The translations under genes and the position numbers were made by a program. A stretch of 64,000 bases of DNA from Darksidea phi (lineage: Eukaryota; Ascomycota; Dothideomycetes; Pleosporales; Lentitheciaceae), in NCBI GenBank assembly GCA_030770425.1, contig JASJFT010000010.1, positions 372,001 through 436,000 on the forward strand, read 5' to 3'. Shown here piece after piece: positions 19,640-31,400 of the stretch. Positions within the stretch are counted from its first letter, which is position 1, and every line of letters begins with the position of its first letter. Under the pieces are notes generated by a model that had not been told where the DNA came from, made no database searches, and was given only the letters and a program-made list of their open reading frames with translations.

Positions 19640-21580
19640 CTACACAATTTCAACCTCGATCCCCTCAAGCTTTCCATTCGCCCGCCACCCTTCCAACATC
19701 CTTGTAAATGAAACCATCCCTTCACTCCACTGCGATGCCCTCGCCTTCTTCATCATCTCCGCCTGGTCGCCTGGCTTGAGAAACTCCCCCTCTTGCGTCA
19801 GATAGCCGGGCGTACAAACAGCCACGGAGCTATAGTAGGCTGCGCCCTGCATGATTCTCATCACATATTCCTCCTCGGCCGCTTCCGAAGGCTGGATGAC
19901 CACCCGCTTATCTTGGTCGTCAGCCGGGATCCGTTTGTGGGATTCGGCAATGATGTGGGCAACATGACGGCTCAAAACATCAAGGTTGTGGGTGTAACTT
20001 GCGGATGCAGCCGTCTGAGAGATGTTTAGCCAGAAGAGATTGGGGAAGCCATTTGTGCAGCAGCCGTGTAGGCTCGTTGCGCCTTTGGCAGCCACTTTCT
20101 CAGTCAAGCGGATGTTGTTGCGGCCAACGATATCAATCCCAAGGCGGGCGGATTGGTCGTCCATCGCATATGCAGGAGATCGAAAGCCTGTACTGAGAAC
20201 GAGCACATCGATGGGGTATTCCTGGCCGTTGGCGACGACTCCGTGTGAGGTGAGGCTATCGACGCCTTTCCCATCGGTATCGACAAGGTTGACGTTCTCG
20301 TTGTTAAAGGTTTGTAAGTAGGCATCGCTAAATGTAGGTCGCTTGCACCATGTAAAATACCAGGGCATTAGTTTCTCCGCAGTATCCTTATTCTTGACAA
20401 TCTCTGCGATACGCTTGCGGGCTCTCGAAGTGTCATATGCATCGATAGCCTGTACTTTGGCGATATGCTCAGGGATTTTATCCGGTGTGACGGTTCCAAA
20501 TTGCTTGCTGCCTATGATGGCGGAGTAGGCCTTCAACTTGGACCACTCGTCATCGACAAGGTTTACCGTGTCTGGGGTATTGTGGCCGGATAAGTGTTCT
20601 GCAAAGTTTTCCATGCGAGCGGTTTGCCAACCGGGCCCAGTAGCTATACGCTCACGCCACTCTTCCGGCTCAGTGTTACGTTGCCCTCGGGTAAAGACTT
20701 GAGATGGTGTACGTTGGAATACGTATACTTCCTTCGCATGCTTGGTCAACTCCGGGATAACTTGTATGGCTGTTGCTCCCGTCCCAATGATGCCCACTCG
20801 TTTGCCTGCCAATTTGTCCAGAGTCGGAAATGTGTCATCGCTTGAACCGCCAGTGATGCTATAGTCCCAGCGAGAGGTATGGAACATGGCCCCTTCGAAG
20901 CCTGCCACTCCAGGTATTTTGGGCACATGAGGATACGGAAAGACGCCGGAAACCAGGATCGCGAAATCAGCGTTTGCCCATAATGTTCCCTTCTCCTTTC
21001 CTGCTGGCCCTCGGCTCGTAATCATGTCCGTTCTCCATGTCTTTATGCCCTCGTCCCATTGCAAGCCGCTGATCTGCGTCCGGTAAAGCACTCTTTCCAG
21101 AAGCCCAAATTGCTCGAGTAGTTGAACGAGGTAAGACCGGATCTCAATTCCCGAAGCGTATTTCTGTGTAGGCATATATCCCGTATCTTCAAGTAAAGGC
21201 ATATAAATATACGCTTCAACATCGCAATGAAGCCCGGGATACCGGTTCCAGTACCACGTGCCGCCCACTCCGCCAGCGACTTCTACAATGACAATCTGAT
21301 TTGGATCGAAGCCAGCTTTGACTAGCCTTACAGCACTTATAATTCCTCCGACACCAGCTCCTAAAATGAGAAACTTGATGCGGTCGCCTGAATTGATTGG
21401 TGATGCAAGCTTGTCTAGCGCATTGTGGTCGGCAAAGGGATCGTCAATGAGACTTCGTAGGCGGTCATTGTTGCTGTAGTGTAGTTCTTGATATTGTTTC
21501 GTGCCCTCTGGCCGTGTACGCTTTGCGGCCTCCTGCGCGTACTTGAGCTGCTCGGGTGGCATAGTCGCTGTAGGATCCAT
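19640..21580 (-). CDS. Baeyer-Villiger-type flavin monooxygenase, 646 aa
   Basis: An intron-free FAD/NADPH monooxygenase. BVMOs insert oxygen next to a ketone to give esters or lactones. Seen: the FAD Rossmann motif LILGAGVGGI (residues 71-80), GGTWYWNRYPG and DVEAYIYMP, the BVMO fingerprint-like FEGAMFHTSRWDYS (near 225-238; the usual FxGxxxHxxxW with W retained), and the NADPH motif VGIIGTGATAIQVIPEL (near 260). The conserved FSTGF-like LVLSTGFRSP and FWLNISQTA follow. The N-terminal extension of about 65 residues is usual for the long fungal type. It is divergent from the cyclase gene across 438 bp, so the two may share control. The substrate is unknown; this is not the flavin-containing N-oxide type. 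Confidence 0.9.
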   Translation of the reverse strand: MDPTATMPPEQLKYAQEAAKRTRPEGTKQYQELHYSNNDRLRSLIDDPFADHNALDKLASPINSGDRIKFLILGAGVGGIISAVRLVKAGFDPNQIVIVEVAGGVGGTWYWNRYPGLHCDVEAYIYMPLLEDTGYMPTQKYASGIEIRSYLVQLLEQFGLLERVLYRTQISGLQWDEGIKTWRTDMITSRGPAGKEKGTLWANADFAILVSGVFPYPHVPKIPGVAGFEGAMFHTSRWDYSITGGSSDDTFPTLDKLAGKRVGIIGTGATAIQVIPELTKHAKEVYVFQRTPSQVFTRGQRNTEPEEWRERIATGPGWQTARMENFAEHLSGHNTPDTVNLVDDEWSKLKAYSAIIGSKQFGTVTPDKIPEHIAKVQAIDAYDTSRARKRIAEIVKNKDTAEKLMPWYFTWCKRPTFSDAYLQTFNNENVNLVDTDGKGVDSLTSHGVVANGQEYPIDVLVLSTGFRSPAYAMDDQSARLGIDIVGRNNIRLTEKVAAKGATSLHGCCTNGFPNLFWLNISQTAASASYTHNLDVLSRHVAHIIAESHKRIPADDQDKRVVIQPSEAAEEEYVMRIMQGAAYYSSVAVCTPGYLTQEGEFLKPGDQAEMMKKARASQWSEGMVSFTRMLEGWRANGKLEGIEVEIV

Positions 21581-22018
21581 ATCAAAGCAATGTTACGTTT
21601 CGGTACGCAGAACGTATTAGAAGAGATGGAAACAAGAGGTAGGCGTGCCGAGGATACTAGAAATCCGCTGATGTATCATCGAACGGGGAGGTACTCCTCC
21701 AAATTTATACTGAGCGATACGAAAGCGGGGGATGAAGGCGCGTACAGAAATGGCTCGCATTGGTGTATCCGTTTTATTGGGTTTGGGAAGGGTGGGGTAA
21801 TGCGATACATGCATTAGGTATGCCGTGCCGCCCAACAATGGCGCAGTGACAACGGCAAAAGGTTCCGGGTATTCAGGCTCTGTTGGATTGAGCGATATAA
21901 AGCCCGGTCCGTTCAGTTGTCTGCTGCAGTCAATGCAGACGGAACCTGGTCCGCCTGGAACTAACTGTAACATCCCGCGGAAAGCGTCGGTACGACCGGA
22001 CCACCAAATCTTGTCACT
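21581..22018. promoter_or_regulatory. Shared divergent promoter, monooxygenase / cyclase
   Basis: 438 bp between the two divergent start codons of the enzyme group. A TATAAAG sits at about 21896-21902 toward the cyclase gene. Co-regulation is inference from layout. Confidence 0.4.
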
Positions 22019-23235
22019 ATGAATAAATCAAACCCACCAAATTTCGACGACCTCCCAGCAGTCGAGGGAATGCCTCAGGGTTGCGCATGGGGTGTCTTCG
22101 ACCAAGCCGGAAAGAAAGATCTGCGAGGCACGCTGAACCTTCTGACGCCATCCATCGTGGCGGAAGCGTGTAAAGAGGCACGGGATGGGATCTCCATCTC
22201 ATTGAAGTTCGTAGTCAGATCATTTCCCGGCTAAATCCAAAGTAGAAGCTGCTAATGCCGGCGTAGTTGGCCTCTGAACGGCAACAAAATTACCATGGGC
22301 AGGCCTGCACCAATACACAAAACGACGAAGCTCAGCGACTCCGGGCTCTCTCAGGGCCATGGCTGGGATGACGAGCTTTCTTTCAACACGCAGGTTCGTA
22401 TTTGGTGACACCCCCTTTTCCCAGTGTAGTAGTTGATTTTCGGGTATTTAGGTGAGTTCCCAGTGGGACAGCCTCGTCCATTGGCAGCACCAGAGGTCGG
22501 GGCTAGCGTACAATGGTATCGAAGTCACGCACGAGGGGCTTTCCGCTGCTTCAACCGAGGCGAATCAGATGCCAACGCTAGATCATTGGCATGCAACAGG
22601 CGGTCTCGTAGCACGCGGCGTCCTGATCGATGTCAAGGCCTGGTTCGAGGCGAAAGCGCTGGCAGATGGAAAGACAGGGGAAGAAGCAGTGTTCCACCCG
22701 TTCGAGGAGCACCGAATTACAGTAGCACAGATCGAGACCATCGCAAAAGAGCATAATGTTGAGTTTCGCCCTGGCGACGTCCTCATTCTTCGTACCGGCT
22801 TAACCGAAATCTTGGAAAACCCACAACCTGCCGACCTCGCCAAAGCAAAAAATTACCAAATCGCGGGAATGGACGGTACGATTGAGTCGGCAAAGTGGCT
22901 TTGGAACAAGCACTTTGCAGCCGTGGCTGGCGATTCCATCTCCTTCGAGGCTCTGATGCCTATTAAGGAGGATGGGTCGGTGGGCACTCCCGAGGATTTG
23001 GGTAGGTCATCAGCAGGCAAGCTTTTATTGAAGGCGCCACAACTGATTCCGGTGCACAGTCCTACATCCTTGGCTGCTTTCCATGTTTGGCATGAGTATT
23101 GGAGAGTTATGGGATCTGAAAGCCTTGTCAGCACATTGCAAGAAGACCGGAAGGTACACTTTCCTACTCACATCTGTACCTCTTCACGTCCCGGGTTTGG
23201 TCGGATCACCCCCAAATGCGCTTGCTATCTTCTAG
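22019..23235 (+). CDS. Cyclase-family hydrolase (PF04199-like), 346 aa, 4 exons
   Basis: Exons by phase: 22019-22206, 22267-22393, 22452-23001 and 23060-23235. The joined product reads from MNKSNPPNFDDLPAVEGMP, through KDLRGTLNLLTP, ISISLNWPL and SSQWDSLVHWQHQ (metal-site D and H region), to HATGGLVARGVLIDV, PGDVLILRTG and GDSISFEA. It ends MFGMSIGELWDL ... HVPGLVGSPPNALAIF. The family contains metal-dependent hydrolases/cyclases related to bacterial kynurenine formamidase. The frame that continues past 23001 to 23288 is intron read-through; the true C-terminus is in another frame, and its PPNALAIF end is typical. Introns 1 and 2 both use the uncommon donor GTTCGT. Neighbours are a BVMO and a P450, which suggests a shared pathway. 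Confidence 0.85.
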
Positions 23236-23294
23236 GAATATATATGCCACAAGGCCGAGGCTTATCTGTCTCCAATGGCCTGTTTTAGTCCACC

Positions 23295-24781
23295 CTACTG
23301 CCAGACTAGCTCAATCTTCTCGTCTTTGACCTTAGAGTTGAACCATTCATATAGCTCAATATTACCCCGTTGCACTGCCTTCGACCCCTCTAGGACACCA
23401 CTGCGCACCACCATTTCGGTTGCTAAGATTAACTCTATAGTTGCTAAGTTCCTAGCAATGCAAGCGCGACTGCCAGCACCGAACGCAAACCAGTATTTGC
23501 TCATATCACTGCTCGCTTCAAGCCATCTCTCGGGCTTGAAGCTTCTGGGATCTGAGAAAACGTCGGAGTCAAAATGCAGTTCGTACGCAGAACAACCTAC
23601 GATGGTGCCTGACGGAAACAGCGTGTTCTTGAAGGTCCAGCCTGAAGCTGGAACAACATGCGGCAGACGAGTAGGATTAGCCATGCTAATTCGTAGGCCT
23701 TCTTTGACCACGGCGGAAAGGTAAGGTAAGGCTTGCGTGTCTACGGCGTTGGTTTCAAGTGCTGCATTTGCGGTAATCTCTGCATGCAACCTTCCGTAAC
23801 TATGCGAAACTTTTAGCAACTCTATCGGGAATATTGAGCGACGACTTACTGCTCAGGATGCAGAACAAGGCTGCGAAGAATGGTCGCCAAGTTCATTCCC
23901 GTAGAATCTGTTCCAGCGAATAGTAAGTCCTTGCATTGCGCCTTAACCTCGGAGCTATCGAGTCCTGCAGCTATCATGAGTCCTGGGTAAGTCGTTGACT
24001 CGCGCGTCGTCTTCTGCACCAGCCCTTCCACGAACCTGTCGACAAGACCCATGCTCTCGATCGTCCGCTCATCGGAAGAGTACTTGGTGGCCGCCCATTC
24101 CAAACAGACGAAGGCCGTGTTTGGCAAGTAGAAGAATCGTCCAACAGCGACAAACGCGTCTACAAATGCTGATGCGGACAGTGTGCTTCCCTTCTCAGAC
24201 GTTCCGTTGTAGTTTTCTCGGAATAGATGTGTGGACACAACATCGACAGCTAAACTTCTCGTAAGATTTAGTATATTGACTGGTTCCTTCGTCGCAGCCT
24301 CCTTTTTCAGCCTTTCCACAAAGCGACGTATGCATCCATTGATGGCATCCGTGTTTTCCCGAATACTCTTAGCCGAGAAGAGCGGCATCACCGCCTTGGC
24401 TCTCGGAGCGCGGTACTCATGGCTCGTTGTGGAGAAGATGGTTTTATGACCGTCGATGTCGAAGTTACCGTAGCAAGGGGCTTTAGGAAAGCCACCTTTG
24501 GAGATGTATATGGGCTGGATGGCATCTGCGTCGCTGATGTCGACTTCATTGGGCGAGACGCGTACCAACGGGCCATACTTTAGGTGGAGTTGGTGGATAG
24601 AGGATGCTTCATCGCCAATGTAGGCGTGATAGTGGAGCCAGAGAGACGTGCACTTTGAGAGAATAGGACCAGGAATGTGCGCTAGAGGGTGAAAGTAGAT
24701 GCGGTAGATGAAGCGACCGAGTAGAAGCAGCGCCGATACGACGGTAAGCCAGATGACAGACATTTTGAAGGACATGACCAT
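23295..24781 (-). CDS. Cytochrome P450 monooxygenase, 478 aa
   Basis: Two exons, 24781-23850 and 23799-23295, with a 50-bp intron (GTAAGT...ATAG). Membrane-anchored ER P450: an N-terminal hydrophobic segment (SVIWLTVVSALLLLGRFIY), then HPLAHIPGP, the I-helix LFAGTDSTGMN (near 286-296), the K-helix ExxR in VVKEGLR, FKPERW, and the heme loop FGAGSRACIARNLA with Cys424. All hallmark residues are present and the length is slightly short but normal. The subfamily cannot be set by eye. It is convergent with the cyclase gene, 59 bp apart, in a tight three-enzyme group. Met residues at 1, 3 and 7 are all possible starts; the first is given. Confidence 0.93.
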
Positions 24782-26580
24782 GAAAGACTCTTCTCAACGT
24801 CTACTTATGTGGTTCTGTGTTGGTTGGTTGACTCACATGAAGTGGGGCTAGCGATAACCACCGATAACGGTAGTATCTTACCTCCTCGTCATGCAAGACT
24901 TTTGTAATCAAGCAGACATATATTCTAAGAGGATATGACAATGCTTGCATTAAATAAAGCATATATAAAGAATGAACAAGTACGCAAATCTTAATAGGCA
25001 TGGTCAATGTATAGCTAGAAGGTCACGAATACAAAACTACAAATATACATCGAATACGATGCATACGTCCCCGCATCATGATCATCTCTTCCCCATTTGC
25101 ATTGTTTATCCTCGAGTAGACAATGAATAACACAGAGAAGGAGCCAATGAATGAGGAGGCTGGTTCAGATAAGAAAACGGACGAAGTACACCCCAACGCT
25201 GAAACGAACGTATCAAGCGCACCAACCTCTCTTACGACTACACCTCAAACCCAAGCATCATGGGGGACATTGAGACCGTACACAGTCTCACAATTTGGTT
25301 CCAACGCATGGTTCTGGGCATGACCGACGCGTGAATCAAAAAAGCGAACTGGGGACGAGGCAACCACGACGTCGAAGTACTCTGGTGAACAGGGATACAC
25401 TTACTCACGTCTGCTACACCCGTAAAATTCGGGATCTCATATCGATCGCCTTGGGGGACACTATGACAAACCTTCTTACGCACTTCAAACCCTCGCGCTC
25501 TTCTCAACCGCAGCTAATAGTGCAACGAGGGCGTCCATGTTTTCCCTATCACACGTTGGAAACAAAATATTCATTCTGCTCCCCCCTCCCATCGAAAAAC
25601 ATTGCTTTCTCACCGGCCCATTCTCCGGATCGTCACCCCCTGTCGCGCAACAACCCAGTGGCCGTCCCCCGCTGTCCACTGTGGCGGCCCCTGCCCATTG
25701 CTAAACATATGATACATTCCCCAAAGACTCCGCGCCAACAATTCATATCGGTCCCCAAACATTCTCTGGGCGCGTTAATTACCGCAGTCCATGGCAAAAT
25801 GGCGGAGTTGAGGGAGGGAGGGAGGTTTGAAACGGGGAAAGACGTGGAGCCAGCGGAGTGAGATTTCTTTGGAGAAGTGTCCGCCACTGAAACGGCTCTT
25901 CCAGAGGGTCTTGAGACCGGGCCAGTAGAGTTTGATCTGTTTATCGTTCCATCACGAGTGCGGTGACAATGGGGCAATTGTCTAGGATCAATTCTTCCAG
26001 TGTGAAGCCGTAGGGGACGAGCCGGTCGATCTGTCATTCGTGCACAATCGTCCGGTTGCCCAATGCCGGGCTCTTCGACACAGGGAAGTGTATGCCGCGC
26101 AAATCTAAAAAAGGCCAAAAGGCCCACATCTAATGCACGGTGTAGAGCGTCAAGTATGTGGGCTGTGTCTGCAGAGGCTTCAACCATCAACCCGGAAGAT
26201 CGATACTGGAACTTCTTTGACATCCCTCCAAGTTGGTGTTATTCTCCAGAGCAATTTGTTTCGGGTGGTTCGAACATGCCATATTGAAATCTCATCTCTT
26301 TTGTAAGGTCCGCACAAAACACAGGAGTTTGTACACAGGAGGTGCTATACTTACGCCTTATACGCGATATTTAAATCTTGTAGTATAAATACATTCGAGA
26401 CGCGCCAAGAAATCTACAAGTCATAAACACCCTAGACCTTAATTCGACCGTGCAAAACTGCCACATCTACGCTGTATATGTACCATCCGCTCGCGATGAC
26501 CAAGTTGCTACACTAAACAGAACAGCGACAAAGGATGAACTCCGGGTTAGGGTAAAAAAATAGTGACTTGTAAAGTCATC
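24782..26580. other. Gene-poor stretch with coding debris
   Basis: About 1.8 kb without a supportable gene. A 66-codon frame at 25123-25323 (MNNTEKEPMNEEAGSDKK..., acidic, Thr-rich) starts in good order and then stops. Farther on, a plus frame with several stops contains protein-like pieces such as DFFGEVSATETALPEG and FDLFIVPSRV (25862-25965) and RYWNFFDIPPSWCYSPEQF (26200-26256). These look like the remains of one or two lost genes, family unknown. The dispersed-repeat copy at 26296-26369 follows. Confidence 0.4.
26296..26369. repeat. Dispersed short repeat, copy B
   Basis: About 74 bp matching copy A at 13453-13531 in the same orientation. Compared with A it has C-to-T and G-to-A changes (CGTAAGG to TGTAAGG, CACGAAA to CACAAAA) but also the reverse kind, so RIP is not clearly shown. 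No flanking direct repeat was found around this copy. Confidence 0.65.
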
Positions 26581-28471
26581 TCAGGGCGACGCATTCTCCT
26601 CATCCTCAGCATCACTATTTCTCGGAGAACTTCCAGGTTCCAGGTCTTCGAGATGAACTGTTCATCGTTAGTATCCTAAGTATGCTACATGCTTCAAGAC
26701 ATTAGGTTGGATACTTACCATACGGCCTTATGAACCAACTACACACAAACGCAATCCCAAATGTGACCGTCAAACATACGAAAACGGTCTGTCTATAACT
26801 TCCCACCGTAGCGCTATAAATGCCGTTGAAGATCGTCGGTCCCACCACTCTCGCAACAGCATGTAGCAGCCCTGTAGCTCCTAGCAGTCGTCCAACCCGA
26901 TCCGGGGGAACATGTTTCGTGAGTGCCGAGCTGACTGTTGGCGAACCGATACCGCCGACAGCGGCAATTGCGCCGGAGACTATGAAAACGCTGCCATCCT
27001 TGGCAAGGGCGTAGCCCAAGAAGCCAAGCATGTCGAATAAAACTGCGAGACGGATGATGGAAAGGTCGAACGTGTCGGAGCCCGAGTTCCGTTGATTCTT
27101 CGTGCCGTTTTTGCCCCGAATGAGACGCGTAAACAGTGGTAGAAGAACGAGGAGAGCAAGCACGCGACTACTGTTGACTATACTTACGAAGCGACCAGAT
27201 TCGAGCTCTTGCCAACCAAATTGGCGCCGAACGTAGACGACAATAACACCCATGGCGCCCATAGCCACACCGAACATGATGGTATCTACGGCAGCAAGCA
27301 GAAGCAAGTTCCAACGTAGCGCACTGCTGGTACCATGACCGGTAGGCCATAAAATCTTCAAAGGCTCAAAAACGTTGATGGAACGGAACTGGTCGATCCA
27401 ATCGGACGCTGAACCAAGTCTTTCCCTCTCCTCGCGGTGCTTTTCGCGAGCTAATTCCTGACGTGCCTTTGACAGTGACTCGGGAATGAAGACAATAAGG
27501 AAGATGATGAAAATTACATGGCAGGCCAACGCGATGTAGAAGACTAGTAATACAGCCTCTGTTTTGCCGACGTACTTTGAGCGCGCGTTGATGACATAGC
27601 CTGCGACGACGGGTCCGACTGCGATTCCGGTGAAAAGACAGGCGTGAAAGTACCCAAATGCCACGTTCCGTTTCTGTGGTGGTGTACAGTCAGCAGCATA
27701 TGAGTGGGCGATGGCCATGCCGACGATAAAGGAGCCGCAGAGGCCGTCAATCGCGTATCCAACCAGGATCCAGTTCACGTGTACGGTTTTCGGATTCTTT
27801 GCAGCCAGAATAGTGAGCAATTCGCCGACCAGAGCGCCGAACGTGGTGAGCAAGAGGATTTTCTTCCTTCCATGGCGATCCGAGAGTGCTCCGAGCTTGG
27901 GGCTCGAGAATGCTGAGAGAATACCGGCGCAAAGGCTACCGTAGAGGAGAAAAAGAGAGGCGCGGGCAGAGACAGCGTCTGTTCGACAGCGATCGGGTTG
28001 CTGGCCTGGATCTACCGGGCCGCTTATGGGATCTGGACTTTGTGAAGCGTAGTACTCCTCGCATACAAGATCCATTATGAGGTTGATCTTGGGGACTACA
28101 ATGGCGCCGAATGCCAATGTGTAGAGAAGATAAGGCGGCAATAGCCAGAAAATCTGTGCAAGGTCAGACTTGCCGTCTCAATCCAATGCAATGGTATGTA
28201 CCGAAGGTTTTTTCCACCAGGGGAGCCCACGCAGCTCTGCGTGCCCGAACCATTCCGCTTCCCGATCCTCTCCATCACTATCTCTGCTTTCTCGCCCATG
28301 GTAGCTGCTCCCATTATCGCTGAGCAACGGGGCTTCCTCGTCTATTTCGGGAGTTGGGGAGACAAGGTGTAGTTTCGAAGTCGAGCCATTGCCGCCCCTC
28401 CTCTCACGCTCTCGTATCTCCTGCTCAATATCTGTCTCTTGGGCGAAGACGGCATCGTTCGAGGACGCCAT
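26581..28471 (-). CDS. MFS transporter, 593 aa, 3 exons
   Basis: Exons 28471-28202, 28153-26719 and 26657-26581, joined in phase (introns 48 and 61 bp). It is a major facilitator with a long charged cytosolic N-terminus (about 90 residues, EEAPLLSDNGSS), then membrane segments beginning IFWLLPPYLLYTLAFG. The family motif A is seen as GALSDRHGRKKILL after helix 2. A central charged loop (ARQELAREKHREERERLG) is followed by a second helical bundle ending FGIAFVCSWFIRPYG, with an acidic tail encoded by the last small exon. It resembles the tetracycline-resistance-like fungal group (YCR023C-like), whose substrates are mostly unknown. It may serve the nearby enzyme group, but 1.8 kb of debris separates them. 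Confidence 0.88.
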
Positions 28472-31400
28472 GACGACGCGAGGGGGTTGAGCTGGAGCGG
28501 TGTTTCAGCGGGTCGAGCTGGGTGTCGGTTTCGAGAAGAGAGTGGGGAGCCGGCGTGTGCGATGAGTTGTGAGCGTCTCTCGTCAGGGCTGCGGAAGCAT
28601 TGCTACGCTGTACTTTGCGGTCAGACATTCAGGTCTGCGAGGGATTGCGCACATTATCGCGAAGACGGAGTTGCGTTGTGCCAATCCATCGCGCTGTCAG
28701 CTTACCAAGCCACGTTCTTAAATATCCCACACGGCCAGTGATGATGCAGTACGGATCGCGGGTGCAGCCGTGATGGTTGATGATGAATAATGTAGAAAGT
28801 AGGCAACGAAAGAGTCGTCCGGGACATCTGGTCCGCTACGAATCTGACACATGTCGCGCCCATGGCATTGGCCGGTAGTATTCCATGACGTTACCATGTT
28901 GAGGCGTTTCCGCCTCACGAAAAGAGGACGACCCGACTAGGCTTGAAAGAGTTAGTGCCGATCCGTCCCACAAGCAGCGGCTGAGATGGACATTTCTTTG
29001 GATTCTGCTCTTGTCTATTTCTCCCATCCATCATGTATATCAAATGCTCTTCTCCTCCGGCTCTTCACCTGGAGAACCGCCCAGCAGTGTGCCCTGTCTA
29101 CCTTCATTCTATTCGTCCTTGCTTTTCCTTTGCATATTAACTTCCCCGCCCCGAGAGAGCAACAAGCGCAAAGTAGAATATCAAACTGCAAAAGCAATCA
29201 GTTCACAAGAGCCAAGTCGACTTCGCGCGAGCATATTCTCTTGTGAAGACTGATACCTACAGAATACCACGGCGCCGGCGCCGGCACTTTTGACGTTAAA
29301 AAATCGGTAAAGCCTATCCACAAGGGACTCATTATGTGTTGTTACGTGCTTGAAGCCACGTTGTTATGAATTGCGAGGTAGTTTTGAAACAAGACAGACC
29401 TTGTACGGCGAAGCTTGGAGCGGGGAAGGTTTGACCTTATTCTTCGAGCGTGCATGGGGGCTCCTCTGCTAGCCCAATCCACGATGACCGAAGGGCTTAC
29501 TTCTAGCATGCAAGGCATCTCGTGGGGGCCTGTGACTTGGGAGATTCTAAAACGGGGTTGATGAGATAATGCTTTAGTCCGACGTGGACTTAGGTGATGG
29601 ATTTACAAATATATAGAAGCGCTTATTGTTGCTGCCTAATTCCAGAGTCCGCTGGTAGCGTCAAAGCGAAGTCGTTTCGACCTCTGACTTTTCGAACCCA
29701 ATGTCAATCTCGGTCTAGTTTCCTTGAGTATATTCAACTCCATATGCCCGAGCGATGTTGATGTTGCAAGTCGCCCGGCCCCATTCCGGTGAACAAAACC
29801 TGCGTTTCGTAGTAGGGACCAACAGTCAAATTTTCTAGGAAAAGAAATTTATCTCACCATATTCACATGCCCATCTACAACCATGGTTTATCCTCGCATC
29901 GTCATCCCGTCCCAACGCCTCAACAGTAATCCCTCACGCAAGGCACCTGGATGCTCTCCCGTAAAAGACGGTGAAGACCCACACACCGCACTCCACTGCG
30001 CACAAACCTCAGCTCTAGGAATAGCCTACATTATTGGTTTAGCATCATCTTATTCTTTCAATCAGCTGCGAAATCGGTCAGACTACTGGCTGAAGGCAAT
30101 CAGTCTCGAGACCGAAGTCGGGTCACTCGGTCAGCGTAGCTTTGCGCGTTGATGATTAAGGCGATGGCTGACACCTCGAATGGCACCGAACTGTTTGCCT
30201 TGTGTTTTCTTCTTATTGCATGTGCCGGAAATGCTGTCTGGCTCACACATTTCCCGCGCATTCCGCCGTCTATGTCATGAGATAAGACTGGATGAATTTG
30301 GTAGGTCCAAATGCGGACCCTGGATCTCCGCGAACGGTCTTAGGCTGCGGGGCTGAGGAATATCGGCCTCCTCATTTTTGATCTTGTGATACGGCACTCT
30401 ATTTCTAGTCTCCCAAGAGAATTCTCGAGAACGCTCGGGAAAGAGACCAAGAAGGAATTTTGGCGCTAGCTGATATCATCGCCTCGATTGCAGTGGTGTA
30501 GATTGGGCCAGTGTGGTGTGACGGAGGCAAGGCCTGAATCGACATGATGGTTCCGAAGCCTTGTCATCTGTGCCCTTTACCACAAAAAACACTTACCGAA
30601 TATTTTTCTAGATGCACATGTGGCTTCACTATGGAGTGTTCATGACGCCTGACCACACCACAATCACGTCCTTATCAACCCTTCAATGCCCATCACCATT
30701 TCGGTTCACGCAGCCACGCGTATCTGCAACGTTGTCTTATAGGCTTGCTCGCATGCCGCAATTGTGATAGTCCTCAGTTGATGGTGGTGCTGCTTTGAAC
30801 CCCGCTTTCCGTATCTTCACATGAGACACAGCGGCTCATGAACCAATGGCGGCGCTACAAACACGGTCATTGGGCCAACGAGCTGAAGGAGTCGGACTGC
30901 ATGAGTTCGGAGGTTAGCTGACGCCATGCCGCCTTCATCCCTCGTACAGGAACAAGTAAGAGGCACCGTTCCACCCTTGCTAAGCGAGATGGAGTTTGCC
31001 TTGTTTTGCCTTTTTTTTAAGCCCAAGGTTCAGTTCAAAACAGCACACTATGGAAGTGGCTGGCGACTGTAATAGTACTAATATATAAGAAGAAGGCTGG
31101 TGGTTATTGAAGCGATTATACAGCCTAGTCTGCGCCAATCTTACCTCTGTCAGTGCGGAGACAAATTTAGACGATCATATTATTGGACCATAAGGCTGGG
31201 TTCGGTGTCCTCCAAGTCCCGCAATTTGTGCCCCATATCTTCTGGTAAGAAGGAGAATATTTATGCCGGAAAGAGAGATGCGAATATCGAGGTGCAGATC
31301 ATGGGCATGGAGCACGAGGGACCGTCGGTATTGGCGTGATTCCAAGTTCGGCGAACGACATGAGGAGGCCGCTCGTAGCCGGAGACTTTCATCCCTACCT

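Noticed and set aside
23295..24781. Two separate P450-related genes
   Set aside because: A 50-bp GT...AG intron joins both frames in phase into one full-length P450 with all motifs in order.
25633..26223. 196-codon minus frame in the debris region
   Set aside because: Composition is erratic, no motif is present, and the better protein-like pieces lie on the plus strand.
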